Position numbers and translations under genes: made by a program. A DNA stretch of 40,733 nucleotides from assembly GCA_964354155.1 (NCBI GenBank), contig CAYGYG010000025.1, positions 1-40,733 of the forward strand. Reading direction: 5' to 3'. The DNA is from CAYGYG01 sp964354155 (lineage in GTDB: Bacteria > Hydrothermota > Tepidihabitantia > SM23-42 > CAYGYG01). Positions within the stretch are counted from its first letter, which is position 1, and each line of letters begins with the position of its first letter. Shown in pieces: positions 28,175 through 37,944 of the stretch. The notes under the pieces are model-generated. The model searched no databases and was not told the DNA's origin. It was given only the letters and a program-made list of their open reading frames with translations.

Positions 28175-31100
28175 CTATCTTCGGTAGTCGTCTGGGTTGA
28201 TTGAGTGCTTCTTTAATCGCCGCTGAAAGCTCCGGCGGGGGATCGCAAGCAGTTGAGCCGCCTGAACCACATTGCCACGTGCCTTTTTCAGCGCTTCTAC
28301 GAACGAGGACTTCGATGTCCGGTCAAGCCGCTCCCGCAAAGTACCCCCCTTGCCGACGAACTGCCGGCTTATCCTCGGTTCAATGTCATCGAGCGTTATC
28401 TCGCTGCCCCGGGCGACAATCACGGCACTGTCAATTACGTTGGAGAGCTCCCTGATGTTGCCGGGCCACGCATAGTTTACGAGAAGCTCAACAATCTCGG
28501 CTGCGAACTTCAAGTTTTTCTTATTAAGCTCCCGGGCCGAGTTATTGAGGAAGTACTCGGCCAGCGGCAGGATGTCCTCAGGTCGCGCCCGAAGGGGCGG
28601 TACGTTGATCAGAAACCGCGCAATCCGGTGAAAAAGATCCTCGCGAAACCTGCCCTCAGCCACCTCCTTTTCAAGATCTTTGTTGGCTGCACAGATAAGT
28701 CGAACATCGATTGTCCGCGGCAAGTCCTCGCCTAACCGCCGGATGATTTTTTCTTCGATCGCCTCAAGCAGTTTAGTCTGGATCGATGATGCGGCGCTGT
28801 TGATTTCATCAAGGAAGATGGTGCCGCCGGCGGCGGCCTCAAAAGAGCCCTTCCGGTCGGTGGACGCATCGGTGTACGCGCCCTTGCGGTGGCCGAAAAG
28901 GGCCGACTCAAAGAGCGTCTCAGGCATGACCCCGCAATTTAAGGCCAAGAAGAGATTGTCGCGCCGCCGGGACCGGGTGTGAATCATCCGGGCGATGATG
29001 CCCTTGCCGGTGCCGGTTTCGCCGGTCAGAAGGACGTTCGAGTTGGTCCTGGCCACGGCCCCTGCCTTTTCGTAGCACTCTTTCATGAGTCGGGACACGC
29101 CGAGGACATAGGGCATCCCGATGTCGGTCAGAACCTTACCTTCAAGGACGATGTTCTCCTCTTGAAACTTCTTGAACATCCTTGACTTCTCAAGCGTGGC
29201 TCCAATCACGCTCGCAGCAGCCATGACAAACTCCGTCTCCTCCTCGACAAAGAGGTGGGGACTGATGCGGCTGTCAAGATAGATGACTCCCAGAATTTCC
29301 TCCGGGGTTTTCAACGGCACGCACAGCATCGAGCGGATTTGGTTTAGGACCACGCTGGCCCGGTTCTTGAACCTCTCGTCACTGGCCGCATCCACCGAAA
29401 GAACCGGCTGGGCCGTCGCCGCCGTGTGGTCGAGAATGCTTTTCGAAATATCCCGGGCATCTTTCAACGTCTTACGGTCAATGTCCCGACCTGAAGCAAG
29501 TTTGAGCCGGCCGTCCCGCCCGACCAGGAACAACAACCCCCTTTCCGCGCTGGTAAGCAAGAGCATCAAATCCAGAATCCGATGGGCAAAATCCTCTTCA
29601 TTGATCATGCTGTTGACGATGTCGCCCAGTTGACGGAAGAGCACCACGTAGCCTTGCTGGGACCGGACCACATTCTGTAGGCCCAGCCGCTCGATGATAT
29701 CGTCCTTCAGCCGATCGGTACGCTCAAGCTCAGGTCTTGCTCCAAGTTCGCGAAAGACGCCGGCCGCCGCGTTCAACTCACTGATCACATTACTGCCTTC
29801 CCATTTCATGCCCCTGTCAAGGGCCAGCACCCTGGCATAGGCTGAGTCCCGGACTGAGACCGCGGCTTCAAACCGGCAGTCCATCCTCTTGAGCCGGGTC
29901 GCAGATTCAACCAGTGCGTTGATTCCATCGAGGATTGCGCCCCGCATCAGGCATGCCTTACCTTCCTGGCGCAGTCCCAGCACGGCAAGAAGATGCTCAT
30001 CCCGGGCCAGCTTTTTGGCCCGCCCCGCGTGCCGGGACATCTGGTTGAAATCACCGGTCTGCTCGTAGAAACGGGACATGGCGACATGGACCCCGGCCAT
30101 TTCGTCCGAAAGCTTGGCTTTCCTCGATGCGCGTGACAAGTACTGGCGCGCCTCTTTGGTCCGGCCTTCTAACCAGGCCATTTCGGCCTGAAGCAGAAGG
30201 CGTTCCACGTTCTCATCGGCTTCACGCCCGGTTCCGGCCCGCTTGAGGTTCGATGCGGCTGCCGGCTTGTCGCCCCGCAATAGATACAAACGGGCCAGGC
30301 TGTTGCACACCACAACCAGTCCGGCCAGGTCCTTGCTCTTTTCTTTGAGAACCAGGGCCTGCTGACATAGAGTCATGGCTCGGTCCCATTCCCCGAGGTA
30401 AAAATACGCCTCAGCCAGGTTGGTGTACGAATACGACAGCCAGTTCTCAGCGCCGATGAGCCGGGTATATTCAACGGCCTGCTCAAGCTTTGCCCGGGCC
30501 TCTCCAAAACGGGACATGCGCAACATCACCACGCCCAGGTTGTCGAGCGCAGTCTGCAGACCAAAGACATCGGCGACCCGCGCATAAGAATCGATTGCCT
30601 GTTCGTAGTAAGACACGGCCTTGTCCAGGTCGCCGCTGGTCAGGGCTGAATAACCCAGGGCGTGGTGCCCAAGCCCGACGCCTTGAAAGTCGCCCGCCTC
30701 GGTGTACGATGCTATTGCCTTTGCGGCGTACTCTGATGCCTTCTTCCGATCCCCGATGCGATCCGCAAGTTCACCCAAGTTGTACATAAGCTTGCCCAGA
30801 AGCCGCTTGTCACCCAGCCTTTGGGCTGACTGCCTTGCCTTGCCCAAGAGTGCTTCAGCCCTGGCGTTGTCACCGAGCGACATCAGGCTGAAGGCCCAGT
30901 CAATCTGCATCTTGACGTACTCCTGGATCGGGACGAATTCGCCTTTCTTTCCTTGACAACTGATGTCATCGGCTTGGGCAAAGTACTCAATCGCGCGCGC
31001 ATGCTCATTCCGGCGCTGGCAAAGACACCCCAGCCGGTAATAGTATATTACCTGCCACTTTCCGGAGTCAGGAGGGACCAGGCTATGTAACTCATCGTAG

Positions 31101-33271
31101 CACCGCTCAGCCTTGGTCAGGTTGCCGAGTTGAAAAAGATACAGGTCGGCAATTTTGAGAAGCAACTCGGCACGCGTCTCGGTCTTTGCGTCGGCCTTGA
31201 GCGTTCCGAGGGCGTTTTCGTAATGGACCACTGCGGCGGCACGGTTGCCCTGTTTTTCCGCGGTCTCGGCTGCGGCCAGACTATACTGGTGCGTTTTGTC
31301 GCGGATTTTCCCCTGCATGTAGTGGTAAGCAAGGTCCGCCGCACAATCCAGACAATCACCGAGCATCTCCATCTGTTCGGCAATCACCCGGTGTACTAGC
31401 TCAATCCTGGCTGGTTCGGGCGCCTGTTCTACGATGTCGACAACGATCTGGTTGGCAACCGAGTAAGTACCACCCAGACCAGATCTTAGCAGACCGCACT
31501 GTATCAACCCTTGCACCGCACTGAAAAAATGCTTGTCATTATAATCCGGGGCCAAAACCAAAAAAACCGTCTGGAGCAGGTGACTTGACGGCGCGGTCCG
31601 GAACAGACCGGCAATTCTCAGGAGGGCCAGTTCTTCTTTCGACAGCCGGCCCAACAGCGGCTCGAATGCCGCCCTCACGCCCTCGGGTATGGTCAACTCG
31701 TCACCCGGTCTAAACGCCGGGCGCGTTACGATATCCTGAAGGATGGCAATCAATACCAGAGGGTTGCCGCCGCTCTTCGCAAATATATTCTCGATGACCG
31801 GGTCCGGCAGGTCTGGACGCACGAAGTCGACCAGTTTGCCCACCTCAGCGCGGTTCAGGCCCGCCACTTCAATCACGGCCAGGCCATCCAGCTGGGCCGG
31901 ACGGTCACCCAGGGTGGCGGCCACCGACATCTTCAACCGCCGGCCGCAGTAGGCCAGATAACGGAACAGGCCGATATCGAATTCGTCATAATGGTCAAGA
32001 TCATCGACCAGCAGGATATGCCGCTGTCCGCTCTTGGCAATGACCGCCGCCAAGTGCCGGGCCAAATCCTCGTAGGCCGCGAAGTTGTTTATGCTCGTCT
32101 GATCAGCCGCCATTCCGGTTTTAAGGCGTAACGTCCCGAACAGCGAACCTGACCCGGGTGAGCAGAAGGTTACCGACCACCCTTCGAGCTGGGCGGCGGA
32201 TTTCAATTCCTGCATAAGCCGCGACTTACCAATCCCGATGTCGCCTTTGATGACCGCTGCGTGCATTGTTTCGCCGGTCGACCCTGGCTCAGCCGGCTTT
32301 ACGTCTGTATCTCCCCCCGGGTCACCGGGGTGTCGGAGAGAGATGTCCAACGTACTTTTCAGCACCTCGATTATCTCGGCCCGACCGACAAAGGGCAAGG
32401 ACTGAGGATTGAACTGAGTTACCGCCCCCGGACCCTTTTGAGAAACCGTCTGCACTCCATCCGGAAATCCTTCAACGTGACTCAATAGATCGGCAACAGC
32501 ACGGGCCGTGCGGGGCCGGAAATAAGGGTCGATGGCCAGAAGGCTTAAAACGAGTTCGTCCATCTTCTGCGGCAGTCCCGCGCATATCGAGGACGGCGCC
32601 GGGGGCCGGGCCGCGAACTGCAGACGTAACGCTCCCATCGGACTGTCCGGCGGTTTCTTGCCAAAATAGGGATTCTGACCGGTGAGAATCTCGTAAAGAA
32701 CGACGCCGAATGAGAATAGGTCGGTTTGAGGACTGCCCGGCATCCCCTTAATAATCTCCGGCGCGATGTAACCGATGCTCCCCCGGGGGACGCTCTCCGG
32801 CGCATAAGTCAATTCGGCAAATCCGAAGTCGACCAGCTTTACCCGTTTTGCCGCAGGATCGTAGAGAATATTTTCCGGCTTCAGGTCGTGATGGACAAAC
32901 TGCTGTTCATGTATGTACTGCAGTCCATCGAGAATTTGGACGAGAGCACTAAAGACCTCGGTTGAGAGTCGGCTCAGAACCCGGGTTATCGGTTCGCCGG
33001 GAACGAACTCCTCGACGATGAACGCCCGGTCCTGGTGCCGGCCGAAATCGAGCGCCTTCACCACCGACGGATGGCTGAGCCGGGACAGGAAATAGAACTC
33101 TCGCTTAAGGCGGAGATGAATATCGGCATCTTTCGGGTCCGAAGCGATTTTCAAGAGCAGGGCCTGTCCGGTCTCGCGGTCAGCTACTTTGAAAACACCA
33201 ACCCCGGAAGTCGTCTTGATGGGGCTTCTTATCTCATAACGTCCGGCAATCATATCACCCGGGGCAATCAT
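28175..33271 (-). CDS. Ser/Thr kinase-AAA-TPR-GAF-sigma54 activator hybrid
   Basis: This 1698-aa cytoplasmic regulator has five parts. (1) A protein kinase, about 12-265: K41, H127-H128-D129 with N134, D148-F149-G150, A170-P171-E172; the glycine loop is weak. (2) An AAA_16/STAND-like ATPase, Walker A G343-S350 (GDIGIGKS) and 'ILLVDDLD' around 419-425. (3) TPR-like helical repeats, about 660-1200. (4) A GAF domain, about 1240-1390. (5) A sigma54-interacting AAA+ domain, about 1391-1625: Walker A GETGTGKG 1417-1424, Walker B 'TIFLDE' ending D1488-E1489, and the sigma54-contact loop as GAYTDA (1464-1469) instead of GAFTGA. A Fis-type helix-turn-helix ends the protein (about 1655-1690). A leaderless sigma70-type promoter lies 6 bp before the ATG. 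The adjacent palindromes and sigma54 promoter are the probable targets. Confidence 0.92.
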   Translation of the reverse strand: MIAPGDMIAGRYEIRSPIKTTSGVGVFKVADRETGQALLLKIASDPKDADIHLRLKREFYFLSRLSHPSVVKALDFGRHQDRAFIVEEFVPGEPITRVLSRLSTEVFSALVQILDGLQYIHEQQFVHHDLKPENILYDPAAKRVKLVDFGFAELTYAPESVPRGSIGYIAPEIIKGMPGSPQTDLFSFGVVLYEILTGQNPYFGKKPPDSPMGALRLQFAARPPAPSSICAGLPQKMDELVLSLLAIDPYFRPRTARAVADLLSHVEGFPDGVQTVSQKGPGAVTQFNPQSLPFVGRAEIIEVLKSTLDISLRHPGDPGGDTDVKPAEPGSTGETMHAAVIKGDIGIGKSRLMQELKSAAQLEGWSVTFCSPGSGSLFGTLRLKTGMAADQTSINNFAAYEDLARHLAAVIAKSGQRHILLVDDLDHYDEFDIGLFRYLAYCGRRLKMSVAATLGDRPAQLDGLAVIEVAGLNRAEVGKLVDFVRPDLPDPVIENIFAKSGGNPLVLIAILQDIVTRPAFRPGDELTIPEGVRAAFEPLLGRLSKEELALLRIAGLFRTAPSSHLLQTVFLVLAPDYNDKHFFSAVQGLIQCGLLRSGLGGTYSVANQIVVDIVEQAPEPARIELVHRVIAEQMEMLGDCLDCAADLAYHYMQGKIRDKTHQYSLAAAETAEKQGNRAAAVVHYENALGTLKADAKTETRAELLLKIADLYLFQLGNLTKAERCYDELHSLVPPDSGKWQVIYYYRLGCLCQRRNEHARAIEYFAQADDISCQGKKGEFVPIQEYVKMQIDWAFSLMSLGDNARAEALLGKARQSAQRLGDKRLLGKLMYNLGELADRIGDRKKASEYAAKAIASYTEAGDFQGVGLGHHALGYSALTSGDLDKAVSYYEQAIDSYARVADVFGLQTALDNLGVVMLRMSRFGEARAKLEQAVEYTRLIGAENWLSYSYTNLAEAYFYLGEWDRAMTLCQQALVLKEKSKDLAGLVVVCNSLARLYLLRGDKPAAASNLKRAGTGREADENVERLLLQAEMAWLEGRTKEARQYLSRASRKAKLSDEMAGVHVAMSRFYEQTGDFNQMSRHAGRAKKLARDEHLLAVLGLRQEGKACLMRGAILDGINALVESATRLKRMDCRFEAAVSVRDSAYARVLALDRGMKWEGSNVISELNAAAGVFRELGARPELERTDRLKDDIIERLGLQNVVRSQQGYVVLFRQLGDIVNSMINEEDFAHRILDLMLLLTSAERGLLFLVGRDGRLKLASGRDIDRKTLKDARDISKSILDHTAATAQPVLSVDAASDERFKNRASVVLNQIRSMLCVPLKTPEEILGVIYLDSRISPHLFVEEETEFVMAAASVIGATLEKSRMFKKFQEENIVLEGKVLTDIGMPYVLGVSRLMKECYEKAGAVARTNSNVLLTGETGTGKGIIARMIHTRSRRRDNLFLALNCGVMPETLFESALFGHRKGAYTDASTDRKGSFEAAAGGTIFLDEINSAASSIQTKLLEAIEEKIIRRLGEDLPRTIDVRLICAANKDLEKEVAEGRFREDLFHRIARFLINVPPLRARPEDILPLAEYFLNNSARELNKKNLKFAAEIVELLVNYAWPGNIRELSNVIDSAVIVARGSEITLDDIEPRISRQFVGKGGTLRERLDRTSKSSFVEALKKARGNVVQAAQLLAIPRRSFQRRLKKHSINPDDYRR

Positions 33272-33277
33272 CGTTTC

Positions 33278-33305
33278 ATTATAGGGGAAACGAAAACCGT
33301 GTCAA
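33278..33305 (-). promoter_or_regulatory. promoter of the kinase-activator gene, leaderless
   Basis: On the minus strand TTGACA (33300-33305), 16 bp, TATAAT (33278-33283): both boxes are perfect. The -10 box ends 6 bp before ATG 33271 and there is no Shine-Dalgarno sequence. Confidence 0.75.
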
Positions 33306-33436
33306 GATAGGTAATGAATGATTCAGACGGATTGCAGCGGATGCAGACGGATACTCTTGCCTGCGGCATCACAGGAAGTAACGAGTAGAGAGTAGCAAGT
33401 AGCGAGAAGATGATACAATGAGTGACGAGCGATGAG

Positions 33437-33536
33437 NNNNNNNNNNNNNNNNNNNNNNNNNNNNNNNNNNNNNNNNNNNNNNNNNNNNNNNNNNNNNNNN
33501 NNNNNNNNNNNNNNNNNNNNNNNNNNNNNNNNNNNN
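33437..33536. other. assembly gap of 100 N
   Basis: Exactly 100 N, so the true length is unknown. It cuts the 3' end of the carboxypeptidase gene. The sequence at 33306-33436 has short repetitive motifs (AGTAACGAGTAGAGAGTAGCAAG) and no gene. Confidence 0.95.
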
Positions 33537-34999
33537 AACCGAACTGGGCCGTGTCCCGGATTACCCGTCAGACGAAACGAACCGCCCCGGCCAGTGGCAT
33601 TATCGGAACCTGCCACCCCGGTCACCGGTCCGATGCGGAGCGAACAGGCCAGTATCTTCTGGTAGCTACCGGGGTTCCAAGCCAGCCGTAGGTCAAACCG
33701 CGCCCAGTCGTTGGGCCGCGCCGAAGTGCTGCAGGCAAGCGCAAACGGGTCGGCGTTGTTCGCGGCGCTGGCTAGACGAATAACATTGCCGTACGTGCCG
33801 GCCGAATCAGAGACCCTCAAATGAGGATAGGTTGTGGCCAGGAAACCGGCAAGTCCGAACGCAGTGTCAACCACCGCCTTGTTCCTGATGCGAATTCTCA
33901 AGCGTGCTTGCTCCCCGGGATTCAAGACACCGTCATTATTTCCGCCCGGCGCCGAGTCATGGACCGTCAATGAGAAAACCTTCGGGAAAAAACCGGCCAC
34001 CTCCATCAAGTAGAGCTCGGCGCCCAGCATGCGCATACACACGTCGACTATTTTGGATGAATCAGCCAGCCCCTCCCAATAGTCCATGCCCAATTCCGGG
34101 ACCAGACAGTAGCTGCGGTAAGTGGCCGAGTCACACCAGGCCCAGTCTTCCACGCCGCCGTTGACCAGGTAGCCATAGGCCCGGTACGAATTGCCCCATT
34201 TGTTGAACCCGTACAGCAGGCTCTCTTCGCGGCACATTGTGTAGTATTCCAGAGTATCGCCCCATGGGTAGCTGTCAACATACCCGAAAGGAATCAAGAG
34301 CACGTCATTGGGCGAGTGATGGTTATGCCAGGTCCGGATTCCGTGCGCGTTGACAAAATCAACCACCGCCCTGGTCTCAGGCTCGGACGCCGGCGCCGTG
34401 CCGCGGTAGTTCCAGGCCGAAGGGTTCGGACTCGAACCGATGTCGTCGCAGCCCCACTTGTAAGGGTAGTTCCGGTTTAAATCCACGCCGTAGCTGCCGC
34501 CGGGGTTGAGCCGGCGGTTCTTGCGCCACATCCGTGAAGGGTACGTCTCATTGTAGACATAGCCGTCCGGGTTCATGACCGGAAGGAAGTAGACCTGCCG
34601 GTTGTCAACCAGCCAACGAATCTCGGGGTCGGCCGAATAGCGTTCGCAAAGATAGGTCATGTCACTCATGCACAGGGACGGACCGATCGGTTCATAGGCA
34701 TGAATGGCACCCGATATCAGCGCCTCGGGCCGGCCGTTGTTGGAATTGGGGCTGTTCGAAATCTTGATCACGTAGAGCGCGCGGTTCTGGATCGACCGCG
34801 TTGGCAGCGAGTCAACCTTGACCAGCCCCGGGAAACGCGCCTGCAACGCAACGATCGCCTGGAAGATCTCGGTGTAGCGGTAGTAGTTCCCGAAAACGCC
34901 GCCTTTGCCGTCCCGGGAAAGCTCCCGATCATACCGGGTCGGTTCGGCGCTCGCGACAACGGCCAGGCAAACCAGCACGAGCGTCCGGATCGGACTCAC
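33537..34999 (-). CDS. secreted M14 metallocarboxypeptidase, 3' end lost in a gap
   Basis: At least 487 residues remain. A signal peptide (MSPIRTLVLVCLAVVASA) is followed by a peptidase M14 domain. Zinc ligands are H100 and E103 in 'GAIHAYEPIG' and H228 in 'WHNHHSPND'. The substrate-binding region has 'MNPDGYVYN' and 'GVDLNRNYPYKWG', and the catalytic glutamate is E302 in 'LVPELGMDYW'. A CARDB-like domain follows ('PGGNNDGVLNPGEQARLRIRIRN'), the same type as in the gene at 11396. A sorting domain is probably hidden in or beyond the gap. GTG 34999 overlaps the stop of the upstream sensor gene as GTGA, so the two are translationally coupled. It probably cleaves C-terminal residues from extracellular peptides. 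Confidence 0.88.
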
Positions 35000-37358
35000 T
35001 CGACCTTCTCCCGCCGCCGGCCCCGCCCATCCAGAATACTGAGAATCGCACCCACGGCTGTCGGGTCAAACTGCGTCCCCGACGCGTTCTTGAGGCGCAA
35101 GATCGCTTCCGGTTTTCCCAGGGCTTTCCGGTACGGCCGGTCCGTGGTCATTGCATCGTAGGCATCCGCGACCGCGATAATCCGCGCACCCAATGGTATC
35201 TCGTCGCCCTTCAGTCCGTCGGGATACCCGGTGCCGTCGTATTTTTCGTGCTCGTGACGGATGATCGCCGCAACGTCGCTCAAGAAATCGACGTGCTTGA
35301 TCATGTTGTGGCCGATCACCGGGTGTAAACGGATCTTCTCAAATTCGTGATTGGCCAGAGGCTCGGCCTTCGAAAGCAATGTGTCGGAGACCCCGATCTT
35401 GCCGATATCGTGGAGATAGCCGGCATAGTTGATCGTCTTGNNNNNNNNNNNNNNNNNNNNNNNNNNNNNNNNNNNNNNNNNNNNNNNNNNNNNNNNNNNN
35501 NNNNNNNNNNNNNNNNNNNNNNNNNNNNNNNNNNNNNNNNATCAGCCTCAACATCGAGGACTCCGATAATCCGGTCGGCCACTTTGAGCGGCACCGCCAC
35601 TTCGCAACGGGTTTCCGGCATCACCTCCAGGTAGAGCTTGTCCTTGCGCACATCCGGGGCATAGTAGGTCAGGCCGGTCTGGGCGACATGGCCGATGATG
35701 CTGGCCTCGCGGGCGATATTGATTCTGAACTTCTTGGCGCGCCCGGTCATAGGAACGCCGAGCGTTTTGATATAGAGTTCGCCGGTTGCGGCGTCGACCA
35801 GCAGAATCGCGCACTTCTCGTGCCCGAACTTTTCCTTGAGCATCTTGACGATCAGCCCCAATACGCTTTCGAGGTCGAATGTGGAAACCACGCTCTGCCC
35901 GATCTGGAAAAGCAGTTCAAGCTCCTCGACGCGCTCTTTGAGCGCTTTGTAGTGCCGCACATTCTCGATGACGACGGCGGTCTGGCCGGCAATCGTCGAC
36001 AGCAGCTCAAGGTCGTGCCGGCTGAAGGCATCGCTGCGGTCAAAGTCGTAGACATAGATACAGCCGATCGCCTTGCCTTTCTCGATAATCGGCACACCCA
36101 GCCACGCCTTGGTCGGCGGACCGTACGGTTCAATGCACTGGCGTTGGCACTCGGCCAGGTAGTCCTCGGTCAAAATCGGCTTCTTCCTGAAGAAAACGGC
36201 CGAGCTTAAACCGCGGTCGGCAGGAAAGGAATAGCGCCGCTTCTTTACCCCCTGCTCGTACTTCATGATCGCCTCAAAAGAACGTGCATCTTCGTGGTAG
36301 AGAGTAATACAGAAGTTCTGCGGGTGCATGATGCCGTCAACATGCTCGTACACCTTCTGCAGTAACACATCAAGGCTGATCTCGGATGAAATCAGGCGGC
36401 TGATCCGGTTAAGGGCGTTCAACCGCGATATCTCCTCATCCCGCGACTTGACCAGGAATGCGTTCTCCACCGCGATCCCGATCTGGTTGCCGATCTTGAT
36501 CAGCAGTTCGACATCACGCGGCTGGTAAGTGCGCACCCGCCGGGACAAGACGTTGAAGACGCCGATCGCCTCGCCGCGCAGGGTAATCGGAACGACAATC
36601 CCGGACCGGAATCCTTCACGCAACAACAACGGGCGGGTCAGCCGCTTGTCCGCGCCCAGATCGTTAATGACAATCGGCTTGTTCGTGGCCACGACCCGGC
36701 CGGACATGCCGTCGCCGACGCGGATTGCCGTGGAAGCCTCGACAATCTTGGGCGACAATCCCCGGTGCGACCTCAGGATAAGCTCCTGACGCGTCTCGTC
36801 CAGTAGGCAAATCCCGCCGCCGTCGGTCTCGGTCACTTCGATTATTTTGGACAGTGTGTCTCTCAGGACCGCATTGAGGTCATGGGGCTGGCTGAGAATT
36901 TGCGCAATCGCATTCTGCGCGGCGATGTCCTTCATCTGCCGCATGATCTCGGCTTCCTTGATCGCCGCCTGACTCATGTCGATCGATACGCCGATCGTGC
37001 CGATGATCGATGACCCGTGGCGCAGGATCGACTCGGTAATGAGCACCGGGATTCGTTTCCCCTTGTATCCGAGCACGTCCAGCCGCATCGGCCGGTTGGC
37101 CCGTCCCTTCCTTACCCGCGCCAGCCGGGCCCGGTATTCTGAAGCGAACTCGGGTGCAATGATGTCCGAGAAAGGCCGACCCAGGACATCACCGATCCTC
37201 GACTTCGCCACCCGACGGCCGTAGCGGTTGAGATACATGACGATGCCTTCGAAACTGACGACGTAGATGATTTCTTTTAGGTTGTCGACGATCAACTGGT
37301 AATCTTCGGGCAGAATCCCGCGGCGGGTTGTCGTAGGGCGGGCGCGGCGCGGTTTCAT
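34996..37358 (-). CDS. PAS-GAF-HD-GYP sensor protein, interrupted by a gap
   Basis: ATG 37358 opens MKPRRARPTT. Then come a PAS domain (about 15-135) and three GAF domains (about 150-310, 325-475, 485-605; the last ends 'RIIGVLDVEAD'). After the 100-N gap comes the HD-GYP domain: 'YLHDIGKIGVSD', 'RHEHEKYDGTGYPDGL' with an intact GYP motif, and 'VADAYDAMTTDRPYRKAL'. The reading frame differs across the gap, which only means that 100 is not the real length. I treat it as one gene because the order is typical and no start or stop is visible at the edges. Expected to hydrolyse c-di-GMP in response to small ligands. Coupled to the carboxypeptidase gene by GTGA overlap. Confidence 0.85.
35441..35540. 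other. assembly gap of 100 N inside the sensor gene
   Basis: Exactly 100 N between the third GAF domain and the start of the HD-GYP domain. The true size is unknown. Confidence 0.95.
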
Positions 37359-37367
37359 AACGGCAAC

Positions 37368-37395
37368 ATTATATATCAATGTAGGGAAAAGTCAA
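37368..37395 (-). promoter_or_regulatory. promoter of the PAS-GAF-HD-GYP gene
   Basis: On the minus strand TTGACT (37390-37395), 16 bp, TATAAT (37368-37373). The -10 box ends 9 bp before ATG 37358, giving a leader of 0-2 nt. Reading frames that start upstream of this ATG would lie inside the promoter. Confidence 0.7.
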
Positions 37396-37430
37396 GCGGG
37401 GGCAAACGGCGAACCCCGATCGGGCACTGA

Positions 37431-37892
37431 TCACAGCTCTTTCTTCAGGACCTCCATCGCCTGGCTGACTTTGTCCTTGGCGATGACACAGCTGATGACC
37501 GTGAGCGACGCTGATATCGCATCGATGTTGATTTTCCGCGCGGCCAGAATCGAAAAGACCCGTCCCGCGATGCCGGGCGTCTGGGGCAGTCTCCGTCCAT
37601 AAACGGCAATCATCGCCACATCCTGGTCGACGACGATCTGCCTTGCGGCGAACTTGATTCTTATCGCCGATAAGAGCTTGAGCACCGCATCCAGATCATC
37701 CTCGGCGATCACAAACGAAATATCGACCCGCTTGCGCCCGGCCGACGACTGGGCAATAAGCTCGATATTGAAACCATGTTCACCCAGGGTTGAGAAGAGC
37801 AGCCCGGCAATGCCCGGCTTGTCCGGCACCGCCTTGAGCGTAACCTTGGCGACATGGGTGTTGTGTTTTATGTCTTCGACGATAGTTGCCAT
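37431..37892 (-). CDS. free-standing aspartokinase-type ACT domain pair
   Basis: This 153-aa protein consists only of two ACT domains: 'VTLKAVPDKPGIAGLLFSTLGEHGFNIELIAQSS' with 'DISFVIAEDDLDAVLKLL', and 'TPGIAGRVFSILAARKINIDAISASLTVISCVIAKDKVSQAM'. Their order and wording match the C-terminal regulatory half of LysC aspartokinase, with no kinase part. It lies 52 bp after asd, the next enzyme of the aspartate pathway, and is probably in its operon. It may act as a separate regulatory subunit for a catalytic aspartokinase encoded elsewhere and bind lysine or threonine. No strong ribosome site is seen; a 12-bp palindrome GAAGTCGACTTC (37913-37924) is between the genes. Confidence 0.82.
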   Translation of the reverse strand: MATIVEDIKHNTHVAKVTLKAVPDKPGIAGLLFSTLGEHGFNIELIAQSSAGRKRVDISFVIAEDDLDAVLKLLSAIRIKFAARQIVVDQDVAMIAVYGRRLPQTPGIAGRVFSILAARKINIDAISASLTVISCVIAKDKVSQAMEVLKKEL

Positions 37893-37944
37893 AAGTTATT
37901 TCAGTGCTCTGAGAAGTCGACTTCAGTCCTAACTCACCGGCCAA

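Noticed and set aside
33323..33436. Continuation of the carboxypeptidase across the gap
   Set aside because: The sequence after the N run is low-complexity intergenic DNA with short repeats; the frame is open only because N is read as any residue.
37913..37924. Operator at GAAGTCGACTTC between asd and the ACT gene
   Set aside because: A single 12-bp palindrome with no promoter nearby; chance or a transcript hairpin is as likely.
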